NCBI RefSeq assembly: GCF_000835495.1
Contig: NW_015622546.1
Coordinates: forward strand, 2,668,883 to 2,732,882
Origin: Cladophialophora immunda
Taxonomy: Eukaryota > Ascomycota > Eurotiomycetes > Chaetothyriales > Herpotrichiellaceae
Length of the DNA: 64,000 nucleotides
Reading direction: 5' to 3'
Shown here: piece by piece, positions 11,651-20,435 of the stretch
Position numbering within the stretch: the stretch's first letter is position 1
Layout: the number at the start of each line of letters is the position of its first letter
Made by a program: the position numbers and the translations under genes
The notes under the pieces: model-generated
What the model saw: only the letters and a program-made list of their open reading frames with translations
What the model was told of the DNA's origin: nothing
Databases searched by the model: none

Positions 11651-12025
11651 ATGTGTTACTATGCCAGGACCGATTTCCGTTGCGGAGATTGGAGATGGGG
11701 AAACATGAAACAGCGATGTCCTCGCCAGCCTCGAATTGGCGAGACTTGCGGCGCTAGACTTGTCGATACAGACAATCTGTCCAGAACCAATGAAGATTGC
11801 AAGCATTGCCAGGAGAAAGCGGTCAAAGAGAGACGTCTCCAGAAGGAGAGGGACAACCTGAGAAGATGGAGGTCCGAGGGCGACAGATTCGCAGCCAGTA
11901 TCGCCAAAGCCGAGGACGAGGTCGGTCGCCTCGAGAAGCAGATCGCGGAGTTAAATTCAAGACGTACCTCTGTCATGTTCAGCGCCAGGCCCGACTGGTC
12001 AACCACCGTGTCACGCAACGTGTAA
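11651..12025 (+). CDS. Small conserved fungal Cys-rich coiled-coil protein
   Basis: 124 aa from ATG 11651 in one open frame. The start MCYYARTDFRCGDWRWGNMK matches a widespread fungal family of unknown function that I recognise by its M-C-Y-Y-A...C-G-x-W-R-W-G opening. Six cysteines at 2, 11, 23, 33, 50 and 53, the last pair as CKHC, suggest a small metal-binding N-terminal half. Residues 54-104 are charged and heptad-like (QEKAVKERRLQKERDNL and AEDEVGRLEKQIAELN), a likely coiled coil. There is no signal peptide or membrane segment. The frame is open upstream without an ATG, and the leader may contain an intron. Zinc binding is inferred from spacing only. Confidence 0.75.
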   Translation: MCYYARTDFRCGDWRWGNMKQRCPRQPRIGETCGARLVDTDNLSRTNEDCKHCQEKAVKERRLQKERDNLRRWRSEGDRFAASIAKAEDEVGRLEKQIAELNSRRTSVMFSARPDWSTTVSRNV

Positions 12026-12861
12026 TAAGGTACGTCCGAACCCGCTGCAACCTGACCCCTAACAGGCGGCTAGCTGGATGATCAATCCTTCGGCTGGACA
12101 GCCGCCCATTTTCTCCCGAGTGTTTGACAGTCCACACTGACGAGGATAGGGATGAGCTTGCTGAGCGGGGGGATTCATCCGACAGTCAGCCTCCACCAAA
12201 AGTTGGTTTGTGAAGGGGGAAGCTGTTGTGACGACTCGAAAGCCCGGAGAAAAGCTGCATTAGAGGGGAGTCCACATTGAAACGATAGCCATGGCATGTA
12301 CCCGTCTTCCTTCGGGCGTACGGTCGGGCTGGTGGTGACTCGGGAAGGTTGCAAAAGTATCAGGGAACATGTCTCGAGCTGGGTGGGCGCCACGGTTCAT
12401 GGGGAAACAGATTAAGCACAAGTAGGCAGGAGCAGTGTCCAGGAGCGCTATCATGAATAATGACCTTCATTTTCCATCATCCTGGCAAGCATGGCCGTCA
12501 TGCAGGAGGGGTGAAAGTGTCTTTTTGTAGGCGCCGTGGTTGCATACATGTGGAGTTTGGCCCGGGCATCCCTTGAGACGAGAAGCTGCTTGTAACTCTT
12601 GTCTTTCTGCTTGGGGGGGGTCCAGTCGACGACCGCTCCACGCATTTCCACGCCACTCTTGGCTGCAATAAGGACCTGCAAGCTTGCAAACAGAAGATAT
12701 CAAGCAGCCTGGATGAGGATTGACGTCGAGCTTTGAGCGGTGGACGAGCGATGCCCCTGACGAGAACACTCTTGGTGAGGTCAGCGTGCGCACGAGCCAC
12801 CATACCAAAGGTGGTTAGTCTGTATTTTAGTCTCGGCGGCTGGAACATCATTGTTCCACTG

Positions 12862-12867
12862 CCGAGG
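12862..12867 (-). promoter_or_regulatory. CCTCGG-type (FarA/FarB-like) box
   Basis: CCGAGG, the complement of CCTCGG, lies 392 nt before the crotonase-fold ATG. In Aspergillus nidulans CCTCGG is the core bound by the fatty-acid regulators FarA and FarB. A 6-mer alone is weak evidence; its value comes from the neighbouring copies. Confidence 0.35.
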
Positions 12868-12965
12868 TTGACCGGTCTTTCCTACGGCTACCCCAAAAGG
12901 TGTGCTTCCCCGCACCCCAATCAGAAGCCGGCGAGGCTGCGGACTGGGGATGCACATTGATATCG

Positions 12966-12971
12966 CCGAGG
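12966..12971 (-). promoter_or_regulatory. CCTCGG-type (FarA/FarB-like) box
   Basis: This second CCGAGG copy lies 288 nt before the crotonase-fold ATG and 104 nt from the first, in the same orientation. Confidence 0.35.
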
Positions 12972-13258
12972 CAAATCGTGGGTGCCGCCGAAGCTCGAGT
13001 GTCGGCAAAGAGAAGAGAAGAACGATATAGCTTACCGCTTCTCGATTCCAGTCACTCAGAACACACGCAGGTCCATACGCCTCTACAGAGACAGTCCAAT
13101 CTCTGCCACTTCCCGTCAAGCTCCTTTCGGGGACATCTCTGAATCACAGCCAGGTCACAGCTTAGACAGTTGCCCTTCTTTCACTTGAAGAAATATCCAT
13201 CACTTTCTCTGTGCGGGCCAATTTTCCCAGAGAAAAAAGAAACCCCCCAACGATCAAG

Positions 13259-13999
13259 ATGGCGCCTACATTCCCGAATCTCACGATTGACTCACCGCCA
13301 TCGGCTCCCGGCGTGCACGTCATCACCATGCGCAAGGCGCCCGAGAACCGGCTGAACCAGGCGTACGCGCAGACCATCATCGCGGCGCTGCGCTACATCG
13401 AGAGGGAGCTGATGCAGCCCGACGCGCCCGGGGCGGTCATCATCTCGTCCTTCTCGGACAAGTTCTGGTGCACGGGCCTGGAGCTGGACGAGTCCGACTC
13501 CAACATCTTCGCCAACGCCGACGGCTTCTACCCGCTGCTGGCCACGCTGGTGGACTACCCGTACCCGACCGTCGCGCTGATCACGGGCCACACCTTCGGC
13601 GGGGCGTGCCCGTTCATGCTCTCCTGCGACTACCGGATCATGAACAGCAAGCGCGGCTTCATCAGCATGCCCCCGGTCAACCTGGGCCTGCACTTTGACG
13701 GCATCGGCGCCCTGCCGCGCCTCAAGCTCGCGCCCAAGATCGCCCGCAAGATGCTCCTCGAGGCCCACAAGTGGACCGGAGAGGGCGCCCTGAAGGACGG
13801 CATCGTCGACGAGATCTGTGAGCCGGATAAGATGAGGGAGAGGGCCGTCGAGTTTGCAAAGACCATCGCTCCCCGCGCCACCATGGGCGTCTATGGCTTG
13901 TTGAGGGCCGAGTTGTGGGGGGAGGCGCTCGACAAGTTCAAGGCCATCAGCTACGTGCACAGGAAGAGGGTTGGCACTGCTGCAAAAGCTAAGATCTAG
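13259..13999 (+). CDS. Enoyl-CoA hydratase/isomerase family protein, likely peroxisomal
   Basis: Single exon, 246 aa from ATG 13259 (MAPTFPNLTIDSPPSAPGVH). The frame is open upstream but has no earlier ATG. The crotonase fold is shown by PGAVIISSFSDKFWCTGLEL (oxyanion-hole strand), then GHTFGGACPFMLSCDYRIM and FISMPPVNLGLHFDGIG. The length and layout fit the short peroxisomal Delta3,Delta2-enoyl-CoA isomerase-like group rather than mitochondrial hydratases. The C-terminus AKI is a weak variant of the PTS1 tripeptide. Where plant and animal isomerases commonly carry an acidic residue (a MSE-V-D type motif), this protein reads MPPVN, so the reaction is uncertain. Its neighbours are an acyl-CoA oxidase and an acyl-CoA ligase. 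Strong GC3 bias produces a long antisense open frame. Confidence 0.85.
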   Translation: MAPTFPNLTIDSPPSAPGVHVITMRKAPENRLNQAYAQTIIAALRYIERELMQPDAPGAVIISSFSDKFWCTGLELDESDSNIFANADGFYPLLATLVDYPYPTVALITGHTFGGACPFMLSCDYRIMNSKRGFISMPPVNLGLHFDGIGALPRLKLAPKIARKMLLEAHKWTGEGALKDGIVDEICEPDKMRERAVEFAKTIAPRATMGVYGLLRAELWGEALDKFKAISYVHRKRVGTAAKAKI

Positions 14000-14063
14000 A
14001 TTGAGAAATGTAATTGACGCTTCGCTTTTACCCCATTCTGCCCTTGATCAAATCTTTCTTTAT

Positions 14064-16187
14064 CTACAACTTTGCCTTGACGACACCAAATTGTTCGTGC
14101 CCCGTCATGCCCAATGCCAGAGCTTCCAAACGTCTCCTAGCATTCTCTTCGCCTTCGCCCATCACAATCTCCTCAGTCCTCCAGTCCGGGTTGAAGGTCA
14201 GCTGGTTCAACGGATTCTCCTTGTGCGCCTTATGGAAGAGTCGATTGTATACGTCACCGTCATAACTTCCCAATGCACTCTCAAGCAGGTAGTCTGGAAC
14301 AGACCAAGCATCCACGAGCCGAACAGCGTGGGGCCGCACCTGGGCCATCAAATCTTGGATCGCGGGTGTCACATGCTGCAGTTTCTCGACAGACAAGGCC
14401 CTAGACAGGAGGAATTCAGAGGCGGACACATCCAGCGTGAAGAGTGAAAACAGGCGGAACAAAACCTTCAATACATTCAAGGTTTCGGCGTCAAGAGGAG
14501 GGTTTGGAGTGCTCTCGAACACAGCGTTGTAGAAGTTCGACACAAGCAGACTCTCGGAGTGGGCTCGACTGAGTCGGTGCAGACTGATCATCATGCTCGT
14601 CCAGGGCTTCTTCTCAATAACCCTTGCCTGGTAGACTTGGTAGGAGAGGTATGAAGCTCTATGCTTGAAGGCCTTGACCAGCTCTAGTGGGTTTCCGAGG
14701 ATGTCAAAATCATAAGACCTTGATTTGTTGGCCACAAAGTCTTGGAATTGGACGTCCACGGAGTCAGTCGGCTTAATCCTGGGATTCTTCGTCACCTCGG
14801 TCATCCTCTTGATCAGATAGGCGGCGGTCTGTTGTGTAATCATCCAGTTGTCACCCTCGACAGTGGGTTTGGACAGATACTCATTGTTAAGAGCGATCAT
14901 GCCGCTCCCACCTCCAAATCCGTGGCCACCCATGGCTCGACGGCAGGTCTCGATCCCGTCGGCTGCAAGAGTAGTGCACAGTGATTTTAGACCAGAGGAA
15001 GCCGCGTGCATCTCAGCCAGACGAGAGAAGTCGCCACCCTTCTCGATCTGTTCTCGGGTGCCGTAGTAGAGCTTGTACATTGCTTCACCTGTGTAATGGA
15101 GAGCGAAGGTAGTGGCCAGAAGCGGGAGGATACGGATTTGGACCGTGGGGTAATTGAGCACGGCCTGTTCAGGAGCGTCTGGATCCCTTGAATCTCGGTC
15201 TGGAAACTGTCGGCGGATAGAGAGGTAGCGAACCGCCACCGTGACAGCTCTAGCGAGAATGAGTCTCGCATGCATAATGATTTGAGCACGCACAAAGGTC
15301 AGGGATCCGTAGACCAGGGCAGCATTTTGAGGTTTGATGTAAGTCCCGCGCTCTGGATCAACTCCTGAGTACTTGGACAGCAAGGCCGAATGAGGGACTC
15401 TGAACTCGTTGAAGAGCATATAGCCGTTATCCATGCCAGGGTAGCCGTATTTGGGGCCGATGTCGCCGATGACAATACCATCCAGTGGCTTGTTGGTTTT
15501 CTTGTCCCGAATCTGAACGATGAACTGATGCGGGCCATAGGACTTGTACTTTCCGGTATTGGCGTCTGGGAGCAACAGTTGTGCAACGACAATAGCATGG
15601 CATGCTGTTCGTCCTAAAGCTCCATTCCACCATTTGCTAGCTGTAATGGTAGGGCTGTGGATGATAAACTCCTTGGTCTTGGGGTCCCATTTGGCTTGAC
15701 ATTCGATGCCCCTGACATTGCTGCCGTGTCCGAGCTCAGTCTGGCCATAACAGCCAATGATCTCCCAATTCTCAACTTTGGGCAGCCAGTAGGCTCGTTG
15801 CTCGTCATTGCATTGTTCTCGAATCGAAGTGATGAACATGGTCCCATGAAGAGCGTACGGGCCCATCTCATCCATCAGATAGTCGGCCATGAGATAGTCG
15901 TCGCGGTCCCAGCCGTGCTTGAGAGACAATCTCCTTAGCATCTTTGCTCGTGCCAGCCCAAGATGGTAGCGGTCCGGACGGGCCATATTGAGCTGGTTTT
16001 TCTTGCAGAAGATGGGGATAGGTTCCAGGATAGAGAGAATTTTCTGCTGTCGACTGAGGAAGTCATTGCGTGAAAGCAGGTGATTTGCCAATTGGTCTTT
16101 GTTTACACTGGACCCGGCTCTTTCCTGGGCTAGGATACTTGGGCCCTGGGGCTCTGCAGGTCGAAGCTTGTCTGTGAAGTCAGACAT
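14064..16187 (-). CDS. Peroxisomal acyl-CoA oxidase
   Basis: Single exon, 707 aa, ATG 16187. It catalyses the first, FAD-dependent step of peroxisomal beta-oxidation: acyl-CoA to trans-2-enoyl-CoA plus H2O2. Family hallmarks are CYGQTELGHGSNVRGIECQA (substrate and flavin region), SPTITASKWWNGALGRTACH, GDIGPKYGYPGMDNGYMLF, CRRAMGGHGFGGGSGM and EGDNWMITQQTAAYLIK, followed by the C-terminal ACOX domain. The protein ends in AKL, a canonical PTS1. Its 3' end lies 64 nt from the convergent crotonase-fold gene, and its start is 407 nt from the divergent acyl-CoA ligase. Length is normal for the family and no defect is seen. Chain-length specificity cannot be read from sequence. Confidence 0.95.
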   Translation of the reverse strand: MSDFTDKLRPAEPQGPSILAQERAGSSVNKDQLANHLLSRNDFLSRQQKILSILEPIPIFCKKNQLNMARPDRYHLGLARAKMLRRLSLKHGWDRDDYLMADYLMDEMGPYALHGTMFITSIREQCNDEQRAYWLPKVENWEIIGCYGQTELGHGSNVRGIECQAKWDPKTKEFIIHSPTITASKWWNGALGRTACHAIVVAQLLLPDANTGKYKSYGPHQFIVQIRDKKTNKPLDGIVIGDIGPKYGYPGMDNGYMLFNEFRVPHSALLSKYSGVDPERGTYIKPQNAALVYGSLTFVRAQIIMHARLILARAVTVAVRYLSIRRQFPDRDSRDPDAPEQAVLNYPTVQIRILPLLATTFALHYTGEAMYKLYYGTREQIEKGGDFSRLAEMHAASSGLKSLCTTLAADGIETCRRAMGGHGFGGGSGMIALNNEYLSKPTVEGDNWMITQQTAAYLIKRMTEVTKNPRIKPTDSVDVQFQDFVANKSRSYDFDILGNPLELVKAFKHRASYLSYQVYQARVIEKKPWTSMMISLHRLSRAHSESLLVSNFYNAVFESTPNPPLDAETLNVLKVLFRLFSLFTLDVSASEFLLSRALSVEKLQHVTPAIQDLMAQVRPHAVRLVDAWSVPDYLLESALGSYDGDVYNRLFHKAHKENPLNQLTFNPDWRTEEIVMGEGEENARRRLEALALGMTGHEQFGVVKAKL

Positions 16188-16594
16188 GGCGTGAATCTGT
16201 CTTTCGAGGATTGTTCCTGGTGGACGAGGAGGAGTCTCTACAACGTCAGCAGAATGATTCCTCTGAAGACACCTAGACCGTGAGATGTGAAGCAGAGAGC
16301 GAAGGAGGGACTTCTCTCAAGAAATACTCGGAACCTAGGCACACGTTGTCAACATCGCCGGCCGGTGGCTCGCGCAGTTCCATATCCTCCCCTCATCGCA
16401 GGCAAACTGCCGAGGCTGACTGCGCGGATTTTGTCGTGTGTTGAAATCGCCGTGATTGGCCGGTTCGGCGTTTTTGCATTGGAGGGTCGGCTGCGCTGCG
16501 AGAAGAGAGACTCAACCCTCGAGTGACTTTAAAAAGTGCCGGAAGAGCCCCCAAGATGCCGGCCGTGGTGTGACGACCTCAGACAAACAGAGAG
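16188..16594. promoter_or_regulatory. Divergent promoter, acyl-CoA oxidase / acyl-CoA ligase
   Basis: These 407 nt lie between start codons facing away from each other, so they serve both beta-oxidation genes. One CCGAGG (16410-16415, complement of the FarA/FarB core CCTCGG) sits near the middle. No clear TATA box is visible. Confidence 0.6.
16410..16415 (-). promoter_or_regulatory. CCTCGG-type (FarA/FarB-like) box in shared promoter
   Basis: CCGAGG lies 185 nt from the ligase ATG and 223 nt from the oxidase ATG. It is the same hexamer found twice upstream of the crotonase-fold gene. Established knowledge: FarA/FarB bind CCTCGG in promoters of fatty-acid genes of A. nidulans. Confidence 0.4.
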
Positions 16595-18352
16595 ATGAAG
16601 CAGCAGCAACCGCCTTTCGACAGGACCGACTTTGTCCCAAGTCACTCGGCCGACCACATTCTTCCCGCCGACCCCCTTTTCACCCGCCTGCTCACCCTTG
16701 CACATCGCCCCAATCCCAGGCCGGCGATACGCGACGTCAATGCAGGGATCGAAAGGACAGCCGCCCAGCTGTTGAGTGATGTGCTCGTCCTCCGCCGGGT
16801 GTTGAGGGATTCCTTGCCGCATGAAACTGTCCAAGACCTGCAGAATGGGCGAGAAGTCTATGTCAGTCTGTTGGCGCCCGGGGGTTACGAGTTCGTCGTG
16901 GGCGTGCTGGCCATCCTGGCCTTGGGTGCTGCAGCCTCACCCTTCAGCACCGCCCAGCCGGTGAAGGAAGGCTGCTACTATGTCAACAAGGCACGGTCAG
17001 TAGCCCTCGTGACGGCCACGCCAGCTCTCCAGCTAGGGGAGGATGTTGCAAGGGAAATCCGCAGCACCACAAACCCCGATTTCGCCTTCGTGCCCACCAA
17101 GGTGATCGAACAAGAGACGCCCTTCGCACTGAACGACATCAAGATCTCCTCCAACCGCTACCTAGATCCCAATGGCCCGGGTGTGGTCATTTTTACCTCA
17201 GGCACGACAGGGCCGCCGAAAGGAGCCGTGCTTAAACGTGCTGCCATGGTCGACGGGTCGATGTGTTTTGCACAGCAGATTGGCCTGCAGGAAACTGACG
17301 TCCTTCTTCATCTCCTTCCCGTGCACCACGCCACTGGCATCTGGGTGTCATTCTTCCCCTTCATCCAGACGGGCGCATGCATCGAGTTCAAGTCCGGCAG
17401 TTTCGATCCCGAATGGACCTGGAATCGGTGGCGGAGAGGTGATTTGACGCACTTCACGGGCGTGCCGACCATCTACATGCGGATGATGCGATACTACCTC
17501 GAGCACGCCCCGAAACTTCCCCCAAGTGAGGCTGCAACCTACAAAGCCGCGGCGGCAGCATTCAAAGTGTGTCTGTGTGGCACCTCCGCCTTGCCCAAAC
17601 CCATCAACGACTTCTGGACAAATCTCATGAATGGTAGACGAATTGTACAGCGGTACGGATCCACCGAGCTGGGCGTCGTCTTCAACATGCCCGCAGACCA
17701 CAGCCAGGAGATCCCAGACGGCTCCGTGGGAGAACTGACCTATGGCGTGGACGCGAAACTTTCCGAGGGAGACGAAGGCGAAGTCCTCGTCAGATCCTTC
17801 ACCATGTTCTCCAAATACCTGCATGATCCAGAAGCCACCGCGAACGCGCACGACGCCGACGGCTACTTCAAGTCCGGTGACGTGGCTCGACGGGAAGGGA
17901 AGTACTACTTCATCGTCGGGCGTGCCTCTGTCGACATCATCAAGTCCGGTGGGTACAAGATCTCGGCGTTGGACGTCGAGCGAGAACTGATGGCTCTACC
18001 CTACATTGGAGAGGCTATGGTGGTAGGTGTGCCCGACATGGAGTTCGGGCAGCGAGTTGGTGCCGTCGTGTCCTTACGCAACGACGAGGTCGCCCGGGAC
18101 TTTTACAAGAAGCACAGTAGAGATCCGGAGAAGTTGAGCCTGGACGACTTGCGTGCCGACGTACGGAGTCGTCTCGCCGGGTACAAAATGCCGACCCTGC
18201 TGAGAATCATCGAGGGTGAGTTGCCCAAGAGCGGGACGGGGAAGGTCGTCAAGAAGACTCTTGGACCGCAGTACTTCCCAGCGAACTATATTGAAGACAA
18301 GGTCGTACAGGTTTGGTCGAGGAAAGAAACCGCAAGAGCTTCCAAGTTATGA
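16595..18352 (+). CDS. Peroxisomal acyl-CoA synthetase / AMP-binding ligase
   Basis: Single exon, 585 aa. ANL-superfamily adenylate-forming enzyme that activates a carboxylic acid to its CoA thioester. Motifs in order: VVIFTSGTTGPPKGAV (AMP-binding P-loop, T201), RRIVQRYGSTELGVV (A5-like), YFKSGDVARREGKYYFIVGR (ATP-binding hinge) and LPKSGTGKVVKK (catalytic lysine region). It ends in SKL, the textbook PTS1. The layout resembles the ACSF3 / 4-coumarate-CoA-ligase-like group more than long-chain FACS, so the substrate could be a fatty, dicarboxylic or aromatic acid. It shares a promoter with acyl-CoA oxidase, which favours a fatty-acid-derived substrate. That preference is inference. Confidence 0.92.
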   Translation: MKQQQPPFDRTDFVPSHSADHILPADPLFTRLLTLAHRPNPRPAIRDVNAGIERTAAQLLSDVLVLRRVLRDSLPHETVQDLQNGREVYVSLLAPGGYEFVVGVLAILALGAAASPFSTAQPVKEGCYYVNKARSVALVTATPALQLGEDVAREIRSTTNPDFAFVPTKVIEQETPFALNDIKISSNRYLDPNGPGVVIFTSGTTGPPKGAVLKRAAMVDGSMCFAQQIGLQETDVLLHLLPVHHATGIWVSFFPFIQTGACIEFKSGSFDPEWTWNRWRRGDLTHFTGVPTIYMRMMRYYLEHAPKLPPSEAATYKAAAAAFKVCLCGTSALPKPINDFWTNLMNGRRIVQRYGSTELGVVFNMPADHSQEIPDGSVGELTYGVDAKLSEGDEGEVLVRSFTMFSKYLHDPEATANAHDADGYFKSGDVARREGKYYFIVGRASVDIIKSGGYKISALDVERELMALPYIGEAMVVGVPDMEFGQRVGAVVSLRNDEVARDFYKKHSRDPEKLSLDDLRADVRSRLAGYKMPTLLRIIEGELPKSGTGKVVKKTLGPQYFPANYIEDKVVQVWSRKETARASKL

Positions 18353-18653
18353 TATTGCATCTGATTCGCATTCTAGAAATTAGATCTGGTTGCATTAGAC
18401 TAGAAGGGGTGACATCTGGGCAAAGAACTTCCGAACTCGAAGACCCTCATAAAGAAGCTTGTTCTAGATAACACAGCAACCTGTTGGCCGTCAACTTTGT
18501 CATGCGAACTCTGATCCTGCCTAGTTCTTAACCTCTTCCCATGCTGGGGAACTCTCACGGTGCCGGATCTTGCTGTTCTCATCACTTGGCAATAGCGAGG
18601 GTTGAAACAATCCTCTAAGACAACCCCGAAGAATCACCTGCCCTTGCCCGGAC
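18353..18653. other. Convergent 3' intergenic spacer
   Basis: 301 nt between two genes ending toward each other. It should hold both terminators; nothing else is seen. Confidence 0.5.
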
Positions 18654-20435
18654 TTACCAATGGATTCTTCCCCAGCGCTGACCAAAAGTCTGAGTCGTGG
18701 TCGTGGTGATTGTGGCGGTAATCGTCATGGTTGCCGACGAAGTGAATGTCGTGGTCGCGGTCTCCGTTTCCGTGGTGGTTGTGTAGCGCGTCCGGGTACC
18801 GGTCGATGTAGTGAACGTTCTGGTCGTTCTCGTTATGGTACTTGTCTCCGTGACTGTTCCCGTAACAGTTACGACCGGACCGGTAACGCTCGCAGGGCCT
18901 CTAGAAATGGTGACTGTCACCGTGGTGGCCGATGCAGGGCAGCTACTGCTTGTTGTAGTGGTGTTCGTTGCGGCAGAGGAGCTCGTGGTGGAGTTGGCGG
19001 ACGAAGTCGTGGTCGCAGTGAGAACTGTGGAAGTAGAGTTGCGAGAGGACATCCAAGTGGTGGAACCAGTAGTCATGGAAGAGTTATACCAAGTTGTCGT
19101 AGTGGAAATAGGAGACGCAGAGTTGCTCGTCGTAACAGTTGCGTTTGAAGATGCAGTCATGCTCCTAGTTCTGCTAGTCCAGGTGGAGGTTGCATTTGCT
19201 GAGGTGGATGTTGTAAAAGAGCTAGTTAGGGTATTGTTGGAAACCAAGCTTGTGCTGGTCGTGGTCGTGGAGGCGGCAGAGCTCGTTACTGAGTGGCCGG
19301 CTGTAGTAATGTCTCTGCTAGAGGTACCGAACGATCTGGAATGGCTGCTGCCCCTGCTGTTGCTGTGGCTGTGGGAGCCAGACGGGCGGCGACTGTGCGA
19401 GGACCAAGTCACAGAAGTTGTGGCAGGGGCGCCTGTGATCGTGCTTCCGGACGTAGTGGTGATGGAGCCAGGGCTGGTAGAGGAGCTCGAGATCACAAGG
19501 GAAGTAGAGCCAGTTGAAGATGATGATGAAGCGGATGAGGAGCTCCCAGCCTCGGTCGTGATGGAACCCAGAGAGCTAGTGAGGGTTGAAGTGGACATTG
19601 TGGTAGAACTTTCAGTCGTGGATGTAGTAGAATCGATCATCTTGCCACAGTTGGGATCAATATAGCGCAGAATAGCGATGGTGTCGGGGCTGTTGAGTGG
19701 GTTGTTGAGGTTCTTGAGCAGTCTGCAGTTGTTGGTTGCGGCCGTAGTATTGAAAACCACGCCCACGCAAGATCCAGCTTTGTTCCCATTTGCCGTATCA
19801 CAGCGAGCAGCGCACAATTCTGGGCTGTCTCTGGTCATCCAGTTCCCTCGGAAGCTGCTCTCCGCATACGTGCGATCACAGACAAAATCGTACCTCACGC
19901 ACGGATTGTCTGGGTTCAGCAAGCTCAAATTCGCATACGGGCACGTGCTTGAAGAAGGAGCAGATGTTGTGCTGGTAACAGAGCCTGAGACAGACATCAT
20001 GCTGGAGGAGGTGGCGGTGGTTGCAGGGCTCTCACCCTCAGATGTAGTCCAGCTGGTGAATGGGCTAGAAAAGGTGACGGAGTCCTGAATGGTCGAAGAA
20101 GGCATGCTGGAGACAGTCGTTGGTGTTGCAGATTGTTGAATTGAGGATGTGGCTGAGCTAACTGTCGTAGCGTCAGTCGTCGAAACCGTCGTGCTAATCA
20201 CATCAACGGAGGAAGAAGCGGATGCTGAGGAAGTCGAGCTGGAGTCCGAGCTGGTTTCGGAGCTAACACTGGACGAGCTAGTCCAGTCAATCCAGATACT
20301 TGCCCCAGGATAGGGCTCAGCAGGCCATGAATAGGTCGTTGTGTCTGCAGTCGAGGAAGAATCCTGAGCAGAAGTAACAGAAAAGACCGCCGTCATACCC
20401 AACCACAAGGCTGGGGAGATCAATGAAGAATGCAT
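18654..20435 (-). CDS. Secreted Ser/Thr-rich glycoprotein with PAN/Apple-like Cys domain
   Basis: 593 aa from ATG 20435 (MHSSLISPALWLGMTAVFSV), whose hydrophobic start followed by TSAQDSS looks like a cleavable signal peptide. About 140 Ser/Thr-rich residues follow, then a ~100-residue cysteine domain from CPYANLSLLNP to YIDPNCGK (motifs FRGNWMTRDSPELCAARC and GVVFNTTAATNNCRLLKNL), typical of fungal PAN-like extracellular domains. The last ~300 residues are again Ser/Thr-rich with several N-glycosylation sequons and a THR-rich repeat tail. The protein ends GQRWGRIHW with no hydrophobic GPI signal, so it is probably released or cell-wall-trapped. A role in the wall or adhesion is inference. 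The upstream in-frame Met is less likely because it hides the signal peptide. Confidence 0.78.
   Translation of the reverse strand: MHSSLISPALWLGMTAVFSVTSAQDSSSTADTTTYSWPAEPYPGASIWIDWTSSSSVSSETSSDSSSTSSASASSSVDVISTTVSTTDATTVSSATSSIQQSATPTTVSSMPSSTIQDSVTFSSPFTSWTTSEGESPATTATSSSMMSVSGSVTSTTSAPSSSTCPYANLSLLNPDNPCVRYDFVCDRTYAESSFRGNWMTRDSPELCAARCDTANGNKAGSCVGVVFNTTAATNNCRLLKNLNNPLNSPDTIAILRYIDPNCGKMIDSTTSTTESSTTMSTSTLTSSLGSITTEAGSSSSASSSSSTGSTSLVISSSSTSPGSITTTSGSTITGAPATTSVTWSSHSRRPSGSHSHSNSRGSSHSRSFGTSSRDITTAGHSVTSSAASTTTTSTSLVSNNTLTSSFTTSTSANATSTWTSRTRSMTASSNATVTTSNSASPISTTTTWYNSSMTTGSTTWMSSRNSTSTVLTATTTSSANSTTSSSAATNTTTTSSSCPASATTVTVTISRGPASVTGPVVTVTGTVTETSTITRTTRTFTTSTGTRTRYTTTTETETATTTFTSSATMTITATITTTTTQTFGQRWGRIHW

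Larger units (their letters stand above)
12026..13258. other. Intergenic, upstream of crotonase-fold gene
   Basis: 1.2 kb without a supportable gene. It contains the promoter of the enoyl-CoA hydratase/isomerase-like gene, including two CCGAGG hexamers listed separately. Pyrimidine-rich sequence precedes the start codon. Confidence 0.45.

Noticed and set aside
13292..13960. Antisense 222-codon frame over the crotonase-fold gene
   Set aside because: Antisense shadow produced by GC3 bias; no protein character.
18811..19665. Plus-strand 284-codon Val/Glu-rich frame
   Set aside because: It is the antisense of Ser/Thr codon repeats in the glycoprotein gene.
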